NCBI GenBank assembly: GCA_028583405.1
Contig: JAPTMU010000062.1
Span: forward strand, 77,125 to 141,124
DNA length: 64,000 nucleotides
Reading direction: 5' to 3'
From: Pogonophryne albipinna
Lineage: Eukaryota; Chordata; Actinopteri; Perciformes; Artedidraconidae
Positions 9,575 through 20,689 of the stretch are shown piece after piece. The first letter of the stretch is position 1. Every line of letters starts with the position of its first letter. Position numbers and translations under genes: made by a program. The notes under the pieces were generated by a model that had not been told where the DNA came from, did no database searches, and saw nothing but the letters and a program-made list of their open reading frames with translations.

Positions 9575-10668
9575 AATCTTTAGCGTCCCCTGGTCTCCAG
9601 CTGTGTGCGTCACTCTTTCGTGTCCCCTGGTCTAACAGCTGTGTGCGTCACTCTTTAGTGTCCCCTGGTCTCCCAGTTGTGTGCGTCACTCTTTAGTGTC
9701 CCCTGGTCTCCCAGCTGTGTGCGTCACTCTTTAGTGTCCCCTGGTCTCCCAGCTGTGTGCGTCACTCTTTAGTGTCCCCTGGTCTCCATCTGTGTGCGTC
9801 ACTCTTTAGTGTCCCCTGGTCTCCCAGCTGTGAGCGTCACTCTTTAGTGTCCCCTGGTCTCCCCGCTGTGTGCATCACTCTTTAGTGTCCCCTGGTCTCC
9901 CAGCTGTGTGGGTCACTCTTTCGTGTCCCCTGGTCTAACAGCTGTGTGCGTCACTCTTTAGTGTCCCCTGGTCTCCCAGTTGTGTGCGTCACTCTTTAGT
10001 GTCCCCTGGTCTCCCAGCTGTGTGCGTCACTCTTTAGTGTCCCCTGGTCTCCCAGCTGTGTGCGTCACTCTTTCGTGTCCCCTGGTCTCCCAGCTGTGTG
10101 CGTCACTCTTTCGTGTCCCCTGGTCTAACAGCTGTGTGCGTCACTCTTTAGTGTCCCCTGGTCTCCCAGTTGTGTGCGTCACTCTTTAGTGTCCCCTGGT
10201 CTCCCAGCTGTGTGGGTCACTCTTTAGTGTCCCCTGGTCTCCTAGCTGTGTGCGTCACTCTTTAGTGTCCCCTGGTATCCCAGCTGTGTGCGTCACTCTT
10301 TAGTGTCCCCTGGTCTCCCAGCTGTGTGCGTCACTCTTCGTTTCCCCTGGTCTAACAGCTGTGTGCGTCACTCTTTAGTGTCCCCTGGTCTAACAGCTGT
10401 GTGCGTCACTCTTTAGTGTCCCCTGGTCTCCCAGTTGTGTGCGTCACTCTTTAGTGTCCCCTGGTCTCCCAGCTGTGTGCGTCACTCTTTAGTGTCCCCT
10501 GGTCTCCTAGCTGTGTGCGTCACTCTTTAGTGTCCCCTGGTCTCCCAGCTCTGTGCGTCACTCTTTCGTGTCCCCTGGTCTGACAGCTGTGTGCGTCACT
10601 CTTTCGTGTCCCCTGGTCTCCAGCTGTGTGCGTCACTCTTTCGTGTCCCCTGGTCTAACAGCATGTCT
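9575..10668. repeat. 38-bp minisatellite (about 28 units)
   Basis: Units of GTGTCCCCTGGTCTCCCAGC, then TGTGTGCGTCACTCTTTA. Variants include TCTAACAGC, CTTTCGTG and CCCAGTTG, and runs of these variants recur together (for example near 9600-9690, 9930-10000 and 10110-10180), which points to block duplication. The period is not a multiple of three, so no long ORF results. No source element is recognised in the flanks. Confidence 0.95.
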
Positions 10669-10669
10669 C

Positions 10670-11226
10670 CTCAAGCTGCTGAATGTTCTCTAAATGCTGC
10701 ATGTGTTGTCAAGTTGCTGCCGGAGATGATTCTTCATGTGGAACATTTGGGTTTTTATATCTGCATCCTTCCTGAAGCTGCAGCTTGTTTGTCCTGATGG
10801 AAGAATTGAGGGACGTTTTTTTACCGGTGTATAAATAGATGAGTTTTTTTTTACTATGATCCTCTGATGCATGTATTAATCAGCCCACACTTAAAACAAA
10901 AAAAGCTGCAGTGTTAGCGTTGTTGGTGCTCTTGTGGAGAATATTTTTAAAGTTGAAAAGCGCCTGAGTTTGCAGAAGCAGCAGGTGAGTGTGTGTTGGA
11001 GTGTGTGTTGAGGCACATAATTGATTTGGGGTTGTGGATATTTACTCGAGCTCTCGGATGTTAGTCATGCATTTATGCTGCTTTCTGCTGACGCGGCTGT
11101 TCTTCAGGTCACAGAGTCACGCTTCAGTTTTCAGAGTTTTGCAGTTTTTCAACTTGAGTGGTTGTCAACGCTGTTCCCTTCTGACATCTGACTTCCTGTG
11201 AAGACAGATGCAGAAAAATCAATTTA
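10670..11226. other. Spacer, no gene recognised
   Basis: Unique-looking sequence between two arrays. There are potential splice-like strings such as GCAGCAGGTGAGTG at about 10978, but no accompanying coding frame. No recognised repeat. Confidence 0.4.
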
Positions 11227-11228
11227 AT

Positions 11229-12384
11229 GAGTCCTCTCCTGCTGATGTTCAGGTGTATATCAGTATGTAGTGTCTCTACTTTAAAGAGTCCTCTCCTGCT
11301 GATGTTCAGGTGTATATCAGTATGTAGTGTCTCTGCTTTAAAGAGTCCTCTCCTGCTGATGTTCAGGTGTATATCAGTATGTAGTGTCTCTACTTTAAAG
11401 AGTCCTCTCCTGCTGATGTTCAGGTGTGTATCAGTATGTAGTGTCTCTACTTTAAAGAGTCCTCTCCTGCTGATGTTCAGGTGTATATCAGTATGTAGTG
11501 TCTCGACTTTAAAGAGTCCTCTCCTGCTGATGTTCAGGTGTATATCAGTATGTAGTGTCTCTACTTTAAAGAGTCCTCTCCTGCTGATGTTCAGGTGTAT
11601 ATCAGTGTCTCTACTTTAAAGAGTCCTCTCCTGCTGATGTTCAGCTGTATATCAGTATGTAGTGTCTCTACTTTAAAGAGTCCTCTCCTGCTGATGTTCA
11701 GGTGTATATCAGTATGTAGTGTCTCTACTTTAAAGAGTCCTCTCCTGCTGATGTTCAGGTGTATATCAGTATGTAGTGTCTCTACTTTAAAGAGTCCTCT
11801 CCTGATGATGTTCAGGTGTATATCAGTATGTAGTGTCTCTACTTTAAAGAGTCCTCTCCTGCTGGTGTTCAGGTGTATATCAGTATGTAGTGTCTCTACT
11901 TTAAAGAGTCCTCTCCTGCTGATGTTCAGGTGTATATCAGTATGTAGTGTCTCTACTTTAAAGAGGTCCTCTCCTGATGATGTTCAGGTGTATATCAGTA
12001 TGTAGTGTCTCTACTTTAAAGAGTCCTCTCCTGCTGGTGTTCAGGTGTATATCAGTATGGAGTGTCTCTACTTTAAAGAGTCCTCTCCTGATGATGTTCA
12101 GGTGTATATCAGTATGTAGTGTCTCTACTTTAAAGAGTCCTCTCCTGCTGATGTTCAGGTGTATATCAGTATGTAGTGTCTCTACTTTAAAGAGTCCTCT
12201 CCTGCTGATGTTCAGGTGTATATCAGTATGTAGTGTCTCTACTTTAAAGAGTCCTCTCCTGCTGATGTTCAGGTGTATATCAGTATGTAGTGTCTCTACT
12301 TTAAAGAGTCCTCTCCTGCTGATGTTCAGGTGTATATCAGTATGTAGTGTCTCTACTTTAAAGAGTCCTCTCCTGATGATGTTC
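11229..12384 (-). repeat. 57-bp minisatellite, locus B, inverted (about 20 units)
   Basis: Reverse complement of the units at 2299-4904: GAGTCCTCTCCTGCTGATGT, then a tail ending in GTGTCTCTACTTTAAA. One unit near 11605 is shortened by an internal deletion and one near 11965 has an extra G. Variants are GATGATG and GCTGGTG. The element leader found next to loci A and C is not present in the right flank, so this array is either detached or truncated. Confidence 0.97.
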
Positions 12385-13019
12385 CTGCCTGGTCACACTT
12401 GGTACCGGGGGCATGGTGCTTACCTGGTTAATTTGTAGGTCTCTTTTCCGCAGCAACACAATCAGATAATGCTTCACACATCTCGTCCTCTGTATTAAAT
12501 CCATAGCTCACCTCCTCCTCCGTCCTCGCTTCAGATCCAATTTCATTTCTCACGCCGACTCCCCCACGACTCACCTCCTCTCACATAATGGAGCCAGTTA
12601 ATGCTTCAATATTTCCTGCTGAAGTGTACACATATAACCACATCTGGAGGAAAACACGTACAACAAATGTGGGATTAATATTTTTTACTTTGAGATGAAC
12701 GAATGAAAAAAACATGATGAATACATATATGATAATAATCTTTAAGTAATTAAAGTTGTCGGATAAATGTAGTGAATTAAGAAATATTTTTTTTTTTAAA
12801 TGATTAATGGTATATTTTATTTCTTAAAATGCAAGAAAATAAATACCTATAACTAAATTAAAGAATTCAAAAATAAATGTGTATTATTATTATGAGAGAA
12901 ATATGTACACAAAGTACAGATATACAATAAATTAAATACAGGAAAGAATATGATTTAAAGTGGAGAGCTGTGCAGAATTCGAAAGAGGTTGCATTTACGC
13001 AGACTTTTTCACAAATTAC
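12385..13019. other. AT-rich spacer, no gene seen
   Basis: AT-rich with short A and T runs and ATTATTATT-type strings at 12720-12960. No ORF or mobile-element terminus is recognised. Confidence 0.5.
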
Positions 13020-13695
13020 ACATATGCCTCAGTGAGCAAGAAAACTCCCAATCAAACCTCACAATAAACGGGGAAAAGTGAAAGAAAATATGGATGGTGA
13101 CACTTTTTCAGAGCCAGATCATATCTTTGAAAACAAATCTGTTGTTTCACAGCGTCTGAGGCTGGAAACAAACTCAAAGCACGGAGAAGATCTGTCTTGT
13201 TCTGGCTTTAAAAGCTTTTCAGTGACACAAGTTGTCACAGCGTCTCATCGGGAGCTCTGCAGAAACCTAATCTCACTAGTGCTATTTTTAGAACATGCCC
13301 CGCGGGCGACTCACGTTGCCCCGCGGGCGACTCACGTTGCCCCCACGGGCGACTCACGTTGGCCCCGCGGGCGACTCACGTTGCCCCGCGGGCGACTCAC
13401 GTTGCCCCCGCAGGGCGACTCACGTTGCCCCGCGGGCCCCGTGTGGGCTACCCCTGCTCTACAGCATATACAACACCCTCTTTCCTGAGGAAAAACTCCC
13501 AAAGAAACCCCAGAATAAACAGGGGAAGTAAAAGAAAATATGGATTGGCGGTGGTATGTTTTCAGAGCCGATCATATCATTTAAAACAGATCAGTTCCAC
13601 AGCGTCTGAGGCTGGAAACAAACTCAAAGCACGGAGAACATCTGTCTTTTTCTGGCTTTGAAAGCTCTTCAGTGACACAAGTTGTCAGTCTGTGC
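13020..13695 (+). repeat. Local direct duplication with 21-bp array between copies
   Basis: 13030-13245 and 13480-13690 are diverged direct copies. Both contain AAAACTCCCA, GAAAGAAAATATGGAT or its AAAAGAAAATATGGATT form, CAGCGTCTGAGGCTGGAAAC and TTCAGTGACACAAGTTGTCA, with a spacing of about 450 bp. About 6.5 units of CCCCGCGGGCGACTCACGTTG (21 bp, 13301-13436) lie between them. The ORFs of 78-136 codons here follow from the 21-bp period and the GC-rich unit and have no recognised domain. Confidence 0.8.
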
Positions 13696-13776
13696 ACAAA
13701 CTGAGATCTGCAGACAGAGGAGGAAGAGGAGGAGGATGATGGAAGGGAGAGGAAGATCATTGTAGAAGAGAAGCTT

Positions 13777-14227
13777 TGTCATGTCCAAGAAACTTATCGT
13801 GAAAGTTTATTCTTTATGTTAGTTTTGTCATGTCCTTTGTCTTGTGCTTTATGTTTATTCCCTTCATTAATTCTCCCTCTCATTTCAGGCCTCCACGCTC
13901 CCCGCCCTCTTCTGTCTCCTGCGTCCTTGATTGTTTTCCCCGCCCTGATTGTTTCCACCTGTGTCCCCTTTACCTGTGTATATATTGTGTTAGCTCCCTC
14001 CTGTTCATTGTCAGTTCGTTGTCTCTCTAGGACCTACGTTCCTGCCTCACGGACTTCTCACGGATCTATGTTATTGATCACTGTTCTAGTTTTCCTCGAA
14101 AGAGTGTTTTTGTTTTCCTTGTTTTCATTACTGTGCAAATCCCAGTAAAGTCTTATTTTGAAACACTATCCGAGTCTGAGTTTGAGTCGTGTAATTGAGT
14201 TCATGCCTCAGAGTTCACTCCTTGACA
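13777..14227 (+). mobile_element. Solo LTR-like element, 451 bp, with 5-bp target duplication
   Basis: Begins TGTCATGTCC and ends CTCCTTGACA, giving the inverted TGTCA...TGACA termini and the TG...CA rule of LTRs. The flanks are AGCTT at 13772-13776 and AGCTT at 14228-14232, a perfect 5-bp target duplication. Inside are a TATATAT box near 13979, C/T-rich segments and GTAAAGTC near the end. No internal retroelement genes follow, so it is best read as a solo LTR left by LTR-LTR recombination. The family is unknown; I infer a plus orientation from the order of TATA box and 3' end. Confidence 0.7.
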
Positions 14228-14232
14228 AGCTT

Positions 14233-14604
14233 CCTCACAAGTGGATAATAAAACCCTCGGAGCAGAGAGATAAGAGGATGAGCTGAAGGGAGGAAATGGT
14301 TTTCCGTGGTCGGAGGATTGGATTTAAAACGGTCAGAGATTGATGTCACAGAGCGGGAGGAAGAAACACCTCCTCCTCTTTTTTTAGCAAAGTCCTGAAA
14401 CTATTCTTCTGTCATTTTGTTCCTTCCAAAAAACAGCCCACACGTCTGTTTCCAAAAGTAAAGCAAAGTATAGTTTATGGATTAATGGAAATCTGTCATC
14501 CTTCAAGTCTCTATAATGTGGTTCAAATGTTTCTGCAAACAAAGGACTTTTTTGTGACGTATTTCCTGCAATCTGTATTAAAAGTTACGTTTTATTATAA
14601 CGAG

Positions 14605-14635
<31 letters not shown>

Positions 14636-14740
14636 GTGTACTGGAAGCAGAAAGAAGCAGAAAATTGACTTAAATGAAGTACAAGTATCTAAAAATTGTA
14701 CTTTATCAGGCTCCAGTTCAAGAGTAAGTGTACCGTCACG
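14233..14740. other. Spacer with (TTA)n
   Basis: A short (TTA)n stretch lies at about 14606-14633. The remainder shows no gene and no clear element end. Confidence 0.5.
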
Positions 14741-14847
14741 TAATTACTTCCGCAACATAGTGACATCACTGTGCATTACTCACGCTCCTATTGGCTAGCG
14801 CTCCAACACATTGTACGTGATAGACAAAGGGGCAGGGACTTCTCTAA

Positions 14848-14935
14848 GAGGTTGACCAATCACAACAGAGCCGGCCAGCTAACCAATCAGAGCAGACTGG
14901 GCTCTGGTTTCAGACAGAGGGTGAAAAGAGGTGAA
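14848..14935 (+). mobile_element. Array-free fragment of the 57-bp host element
   Basis: GTTGACCAATCACAACAGAG through GTGAAAAGAGGTG matches 39721-39802, which leads into the third 57-bp array. This copy stops before the array-founding segment, so it shows that the leader exists without the tandem array. Confidence 0.75.
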
Positions 14936-14984
14936 TTCCTTCATGTTATGTAACCTGTTTAATCATTTTAATTTTGTCTCGCAC

Positions 14985-16305
14985 TATTTACTTTAACTTC
15001 AAATGTTTATTTCATTTTTATTTTGTATTGAACATTCTAATTTTAACTTATTATGTTTATATACATATTTTAAATCCTATTTTATTTTGGATTATTTTGG
15101 ACAATGTACAAAATGTACAAGTTTTTTTAAATAACTTGTTTTGTACGTTCTTACTTTAACTTGTTAGAGTTCTTATTGTTTTTTATATTATAAATCAAAG
15201 CAACTGTCCCAAAAACCCTCAAACACCAATGCTTTTTTCAGGCTCAGGTTAATGGTCATACTTTTATATAAAAACAACCCTTTTTTCCAACAGATATAAT
15301 AATAATCGTATTAAATCCTGCAGATGTTGAGCCGTCCACTCCACAACTTTAACACCAAACTAAAATACAACAGGTTATCATCCGGAGCGTCTGAGAGGAG
15401 GATTTTATGGCTTTGTAGATTTGAAATGTAAATGAAATCACAACGGACCCTCAGCTAGTTTTACTGTCGTTCTGCAGTCAGCATGCGCGATATTCACATC
15501 ACAGGTTTTTTTTAGGACGTGCGATATTAAGTAGGCAGATTAACTCAAACACGTCATGTTGCAATTCTTTTGCTGCTTGCTACAAAAGGAAAAGGTACTT
15601 GAGTGAGTGACAGCAAACCACCAATCACAATCATTCTTGATCCTTCATCCGGTTAAATATCGTTAGAAAAATACCAATTGTATCATTAAAGTTCAAGAAA
15701 GGATGGTTTGCGGGAAAAAAACGGTCTTTTCTTCAATTCCTGTATGTTTTCATATCGCAATATATATCGCAGGGGAACAACATCGCAATGTCAGTTTTTT
15801 TCCAATATGGTGCAGCCCTAAGTCAGACTCAGTTTCTTAAAACCCTTACCTCATTTATCTCAATGACGTATACGTTATTTATAATGTGGGGAATCTCTCT
15901 TTTGTCTTCAGGAAACAGACGCTCACAAATGTCTTTTTCACCATTTACTTTAACTTCAAATGGTTATTCCAATTTTTTTATTTTTTTTATTGAACATTCA
16001 AATTTTTACTTATAATGTTTGTATAAATATTTTTAATTACATTTTAATTGACAATTCACTTGAACTTCCAAGGTTAATATAATTGTTTTATTCAAATAAT
16101 AATAATAATAAGCCGTCCACTCCGTAACTTAAACACAAAACAAAAATACAACTCATCCGGGGCCGGCGGAATTTTCTACTTAGTTTTTCCGACTTTTTAA
16201 AAAACCCTTTGCCGTCATTTATCTTAATGACGTATGAATTATGTATAATGTGTGGAATGTGTCTTTTGTCTCCAAGAAACAGACGCTCACAAATGTCTTT
16301 CTCCT
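14985..16305 (+). repeat. Large direct duplication, one copy carrying insertions
   Basis: Copy 1 (about 14985-15938) and copy 2 (about 15946-16305) share, in the same order: TTACTTTAACTTCAAATG (14987 and 15947), a TTATTGAACATTC-like stretch, AGCCGTCCACTCC (15330 and 16111), and CAGACGCTCACAAATGTCTTT (15915 and 16279). Copy 1 is about 600 bp longer, largely from a hAT-like MITE at about 15480-15818. Confidence 0.75.
15480..15818. mobile_element. hAT-like MITE ending TAGGGCTGCACCATATTGG (minus)
   Basis: The right end reads CCAATATGGTGCAGCCCTA, the reverse of the TAGGGCTGCACGATAT-type terminus common on fish hAT MITEs. CATATCGCAATATATATCGC lies internally. The left end is uncertain (AT or GC-CGATATT strings near 15480). 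It interrupts copy 1 of the surrounding duplication. Confidence 0.55.
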
Positions 16306-16510
16306 CCAACACAGCGGGCTCCTTCAGACAAACGATCCACGCTCAGGGAGGATGGTTTTAATATCCCACCATTAACAGCGCTGAGACCCCCCACCCACTC
16401 AGATGTGGGTGCGTTTCATTCTGCATCAGTGGGGTGTCATTGTGCGTCTGTCTTCACTGATGGTTTCCATTCAGAGCCATTACACATGCTGTGGAGAACA
16501 CCTGCAGACA

Positions 16511-16651
<141 letters not shown>

Positions 16652-16896
16652 GCAAAGCTGTGTCTCAATCTGCATACGTCTGTACTTACTATTCTTTTTA
16701 TGCTCTCATAATGGTCAAAGAGTTATTCTTATAGGCAATCTTGGCTACGTACACAAATGGAATCCATCCTATCATTGGACAGGCAAAGTCATTTGAATAA
16801 AATCCAAACTTAAAGTGTCAAAACATCTGCTCGCATATGTTCCACTTCCAGAATCTCAGTTCCAGATATTCCTTCTTGCTAAGAATCGCTAAGAAG

Positions 16897-18038
16897 CAGT
16901 GGTGAGCCATCAGGGCACTCTGGGCCCTCTCGTAGGGCCTAAGATATTCTAAAAAATAATATTTGAAAACATTAAAAAAAAAACATTTTTTTAAAATATT
17001 TTTTTTGTTATATTTTTCATTAGTTTTACCAAAATAACTTGATTTAATTGTATTTAAAATAACATTTCCAAAGAAATTAATCCTTAGAATCTGCCTGTTC
17101 AGTTTCTGTTGGAATGTGAAGGGTTAAATGCCGTCTCTGCGAGTTATGTGAAGACGGGAGAGCTTGTTGGTCCCTCTCTACATTCACAGAGGACCAGCTA
17201 TAGTAACTCAATGAGAGAGTAATGTCACATGACAGTACAATTGACCAATCATATCTTCGCTCTAAATGGGCGGCCTTTATTTTCGCGGACTTCATGACAA
17301 GTTCCGCCCGCTGTGAGGTCTATGCAAGAGGTGCAGTGACGCGTCCTAAAACCCGGAAGTAAGCTGCGCTCGGATTCCCTCCACAGAAAGCAATGGGATT
17401 TCTCCAGAGGATTTTGGAAAACAGCTGGAAATAAGGTCTGTGGAAAACGAACCTGTTTGATAAATGCACGTTTTGTTCAGCCGGATAATATCCACATGTC
17501 TACCCTACTTTTATTATTTTCTAATCATAAATCTAATCGATAGATTTATGATGGATAGATTTATGATTAGCATAAGTTTGTTCATGATGGCTCACTTCAG
17601 TGATAGTGATGACATCGTTGTGAAATTATTAACCGAGTCATTTTCAAGATTGAGTTCCAATGATAAACTGGAGTGGCAAAGGATCAGCTGCATGACCCGC
17701 CATCAAGTGCTTCATCCAGAAGGACAGGAGGACGGACTTTGTGTTTCAGTGATGATCATCAAAGGTAGGCCTAAGTCATTTTCACTGTGGGCCGCCGTGC
17801 CGACTTCATTCATTTGTAATTGTTACTTGGCTGTGGGTGCCCTGTCATGATAGGTGTTTATATAAATGGTGTTGTTTTGTGTGGTAGAGGGTCGCTGTCA
17901 TTCATTGATGCGTTTTGCACCCCGGGCCGCTGTTTTGATATTCCGCTGAAGTATACGCTGTGATGTAATAACTCTCTTTTTTTTTTCGAGGGAAAGGGGG
18001 TCAGAGGGCCTAGGTATAAAAGTCACGGCTCGCCACTG
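16897..18038 (+). mobile_element. Complete hAT-like element, 1142 bp, with 8-bp target duplication
   Basis: The left end is CAGTGGTGAGCCATCAGGGC and the right end reads GTCACGGCTCGCCACTG, so the terminal inverted repeat is CAGTGGYGAGCC. Perfect 8-bp duplications CTAAGAAG flank it (16889-16896 and 18039-18046), which is diagnostic of hAT-type insertion. The paralogous locus at 34075-34082 has CTAAGAAG once and no insert, so it is an empty site. The interior is too short for a full transposase; a weak N-terminal remnant is described separately. Confidence 0.9.
17464..17850 (+). pseudogene. Possible transposase N-terminal remnant inside the hAT-like element
   Basis: A frame open for 128 codons. 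Residues from about 42 (MAHFSDSDDIVVKLLTESFS, then RLSSNDKLEWQR) resemble the short helical start of some ZMYM/TTF-type hAT transposases. AAAGGTAGGCC after it could be a splice donor. No zinc-finger or catalytic residues remain, so a deletion derivative is likely. This rests on weak pattern memory only. Confidence 0.3.
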
Positions 18039-18046
18039 CTAAGAAG

Positions 18047-18596
18047 GTTATAAAGGAACTACAGCACGGTCACACGACTTCACGTCCCCACCGCTAAGCT
18101 AAAGGAGGCTAATGTTGGGCTATACAGGAACTACAGCACGGTCACATGACTTCACGTCCCCACCGCTAAGCTAAAGGCGGCTAATGTTGGGCTATACAGG
18201 AACTACAGCACGGTCACATGACTTCACGTCCCCACCGCTAAGCTAAAGGCGGCTAATGTTGGGCTATACAGGAACTACAGCACGGTCACATGACTTCACG
18301 TCCCCACCGCTAAGCTAAAGGCGGCTAATGTTGGGCTATACAGGAACTACAGCACGGTCACATGACTTCACGTCCCCACCGCTAAGCTAAAGGCGGCTAA
18401 TGTTGGGCTATACAGGAACTACAGCACGGTCACATGACTTCACGTCCCCACCGCTAAGCTAAAGGCGGCTAATGTTGGGCTATACAGGAACTACAGCACG
18501 GTCACATGACTTCACGTCCCCACCGCTAAGCTAAAGGCGGCTAATGTTGGGCTATACAGGAACTACAGCACGGTCACATGACTTCACGTCACCACC
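18047..18596 (+). repeat. 72-bp minisatellite, locus 1, left part (about 7.5 units)
   Basis: Units of GCTAAGCTAAAGGCGGCTAA, then TGTTGGGCTATACAGGAACT and a tail with CACGGTCACATGACTTCACG. These units are nearly identical to each other and carry TATACAGG and CGTCCCC; the right-hand part has TATAAAGG and CGTCACC. The array lies inside an interspersed element whose leader (about 16750-16888) also precedes the array at 34085. Confidence 0.95.
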
Positions 18597-19305
18597 TGTT
18601 ACAGCCGCTACTTTCCTTGTGCCATTAACTCTGTTTGAGTGTGTATATGTGAATGAGCTGTGCAGTTCCTCAGATGTCATTGGCCGTCCCATCCTCGCAA
18701 CATCCGCGGTGATTGGACTGACGTCATCCAATCCCCGCCCGCTTCTGCCACGTCATCCGGGGGAGGAGTACAAAGGCCGGGCAAGGACATCATTCTGGAG
18801 GCTCTGTATTGTGGGACAGACGCCTCTAGCCTCTCGTTGTGTTACTGCCATATTCTGTGCGTTGTTAGACTGCTTAGCAGCGTGTTAAGTAGGGTTTCCG
18901 TGTTTAGTATAGTGTGTGTGTGTATTGCTTAGACCCAGGTAAGCTTAGCGCCTGTAGATCAGCCTTGTATGTGTATTGCTTAGACCCAGGTAACTAGCAC
19001 ATGTTGATCAGCAACAGCTGTGTTCTCACACAGTCTCATTTTGTTTATTAGTTTTGTTCCTCTTTAGAAGTGAGGTAATTTCTTTCCTTTTATGTATTAC
19101 CCGTTGGGGGATAACGCTGTGCAGCTCTCTTTTGGAGTTCTCTTTTTGTTAACTAGTAACAGTTTGGCCCGTTGTTGTGCCAGGCTGTTTGCGTATATCA
19201 TTGTGTTCATTTATGGTTACAAATAAACCACGTGTAATATATACCAATTCCACTCTGGTCGTGTCGTTTCCCTTTGGTTCCCCTAGCCCAATAGGGAACG
19301 TAACA
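18597..19305 (+). mobile_element. Solo LTR, 709 bp, inserted inside the 72-bp array
   Basis: Starts TGTTACAGCC and ends GAACGTAACA (6-bp inverted TGTTAC/GTAACA ends). Perfect 5-bp target duplications CCACC lie at 18592-18596 and 19306-19310, and removal restores the array unit CGTCACCACCGCTAAG. Promoter-like content: two ATTGG boxes (18678, 18712), a palindromic CRE TGACGTCA (18719-18726), then AATAAA at 19222-19227 near the 3' end. A tandem pair of about 50 bp (TGTATTGCTTAGACCCAGGT at 18921 and 18971) lies in the middle. There is no internal coding region. A retroviral or Ty3-type origin both fit a 5-bp duplication; the family is not known. The 114-codon ORF across its 5' part is not a gene. 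Confidence 0.92.
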
Positions 19306-20205
19306 CCACCGCTAAGCTAAAGGCGGCTAATGTTGGGCTATAAAGTAACTACAGCACGGACACATGACTTCACGTCACCACCGCTAAGCTAAAGGAGGCT
19401 AATGTTGGGCTATAAAGGAACTACAGCACGGTCACATGACTTCACCTCACCACTGCTAAGCTAAAGGCGGCTAATGTTGGGCTATAAAGGAACTACAGCA
19501 CGGACACATGACTTCACGTCACCACCGCTAAGCTAAAGACGGCTAATGTTGGGCTATAAAGGAACTACAGCACGGTCACATGACTTCACGTCACCACCGC
19601 TAAGCTAAAGGAGGCTAATGCTGGGCTATAAAGGAACTACAGCACGGTCACATGCCTTCACCTCACCACCGCTAAGCTAAAGGCGGCTAATGTTGGGCTA
19701 TAAAGGAACTACAGCACGGACACATGACTTCACGTCACCACCGCTAAGCTAAAGACGGCTAATGTTGGGCTATAAAGGAACTACAGCACGGTCACATGAC
19801 TTCACGTCACCACCGCTAAGCTAAAGGAGGCTAATGTTGGGCTATAAAGGAACTACAGCACTGTCGCATGACTTCACGTCACCACCGCTAAGCTAAAGGA
19901 GGCTAATATTGGGCTATAAAGGAACTACAGCACGGTCACATGACTTCACGTCACCACCGCTAAGCTAAAGGAGGCTAATGTTGGGCTATAAAGGAACTAC
20001 AGCACGGTCACATGACTTCACGTCACCACCGCTAAGCTAAAGGAGGCTAATGTTGGGCTATAAAGGAACTACAGCACTGTCGCATGACTTCACGTCACCA
20101 CCGCTAAGCTAAAGGAGGCTAATGTTGGGCTATAAAGGAACTACAGCACGGACACATGACTTCACGTCCCTACCGCTCAGCTAAAGGAGGCTAATGTTGG
20201 CCGTG
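19306..20205 (+). repeat. 72-bp minisatellite, locus 1, right part (about 12.5 units)
   Basis: Continuation of the array after the LTR. Units carry TATAAAGG and CGTCACC with alternation of GGCGG, GGAGG and GACGG, and occasional CACTGTCGCATG and CACGGACAC variants. It ends at GTTGGCCGTGATGACGTTTA; the second locus ends with the matching GTTGGGCGTGATGGCGTTTA. Confidence 0.95.
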
Positions 20206-20465
20206 ATGACGTTTAAAATACTGAGTTGTGTCAGGGTTTAGGACTCATTCCTGCAGCCCTGTAATGATAGTTGTGCAGGATATAGCAGATAATATATACA
20301 AAACATAAAAAGGGAACGAAAATAGATGTGAGGCCGGTTGTAAAACATCCTTCTCCCACACACTCTTTAATTTGCTGCACTTTCTGGAACATAAAGAGGA
20401 AAATCACAGGTCAGAGGTGATCCATGCTGAAAGTTGATTTCCTCTCTGAGTGCTCCTGACCAGAA
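20206..20465. other. Tail of the 72-bp host element and spacer
   Basis: GTGTCAGGGTTTAGGACTCA resembles CCAGGGTTTAGGACTCAGTC at about 29096, so an interspersed repeat is likely. No gene is seen. Confidence 0.4.
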
Positions 20466-20469
20466 AAAG

Positions 20470-20680
20470 CTATCCCTCACCACTTCCATTAGTTTTTTTA
20501 ATGGCCCTGCCTCCACATCACATCACATTTGGTAGACTGTGGGCTATCCCCACAGGAGCAATTTGGGGGGAGGTGTCACAGGGACATAACGACATGCCGA
20601 CTGCAGTGGGGTTTGAACCTGTGCTCCCCTGATCCCAACACCAACGCACTAGTCCACTTCGCCACAGCCTCCGTCCCACA
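20470..20680 (-). mobile_element. tRNA-derived SINE
   Basis: On the minus strand the head reads GGCTGTGGCGAAGTGGACTA, with an A-box-like TGGCGAAGTGG, and later carries the B-box GGTTCAAACCCC. These are the two internal RNA polymerase III promoter boxes of tRNA-derived SINEs. The cloverleaf is not preserved well enough for a working tRNA. A body follows to about 20470. Confidence 0.7.
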
Positions 20681-20689
20681 TCACACAAC

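Noticed and set aside
9575..10668. CRISPR-like array of direct repeats
   Set aside because: Units are contiguous with no unique spacers, in a vertebrate genome; ordinary minisatellite. The same holds for the 37-bp arrays.
11227..12438. Plus-strand ORFs of 130-153 codons
   Set aside because: 57-bp satellite locus B in inverted orientation.
18544..18932. 114- and 90-codon ORFs
   Set aside because: Lie in the solo LTR promoter-like region; no similarity to a retroelement protein.
20580..20680. tRNA gene on the minus strand
   Set aside because: A- and B-box-like strings are present but stems do not pair well and a SINE body follows.
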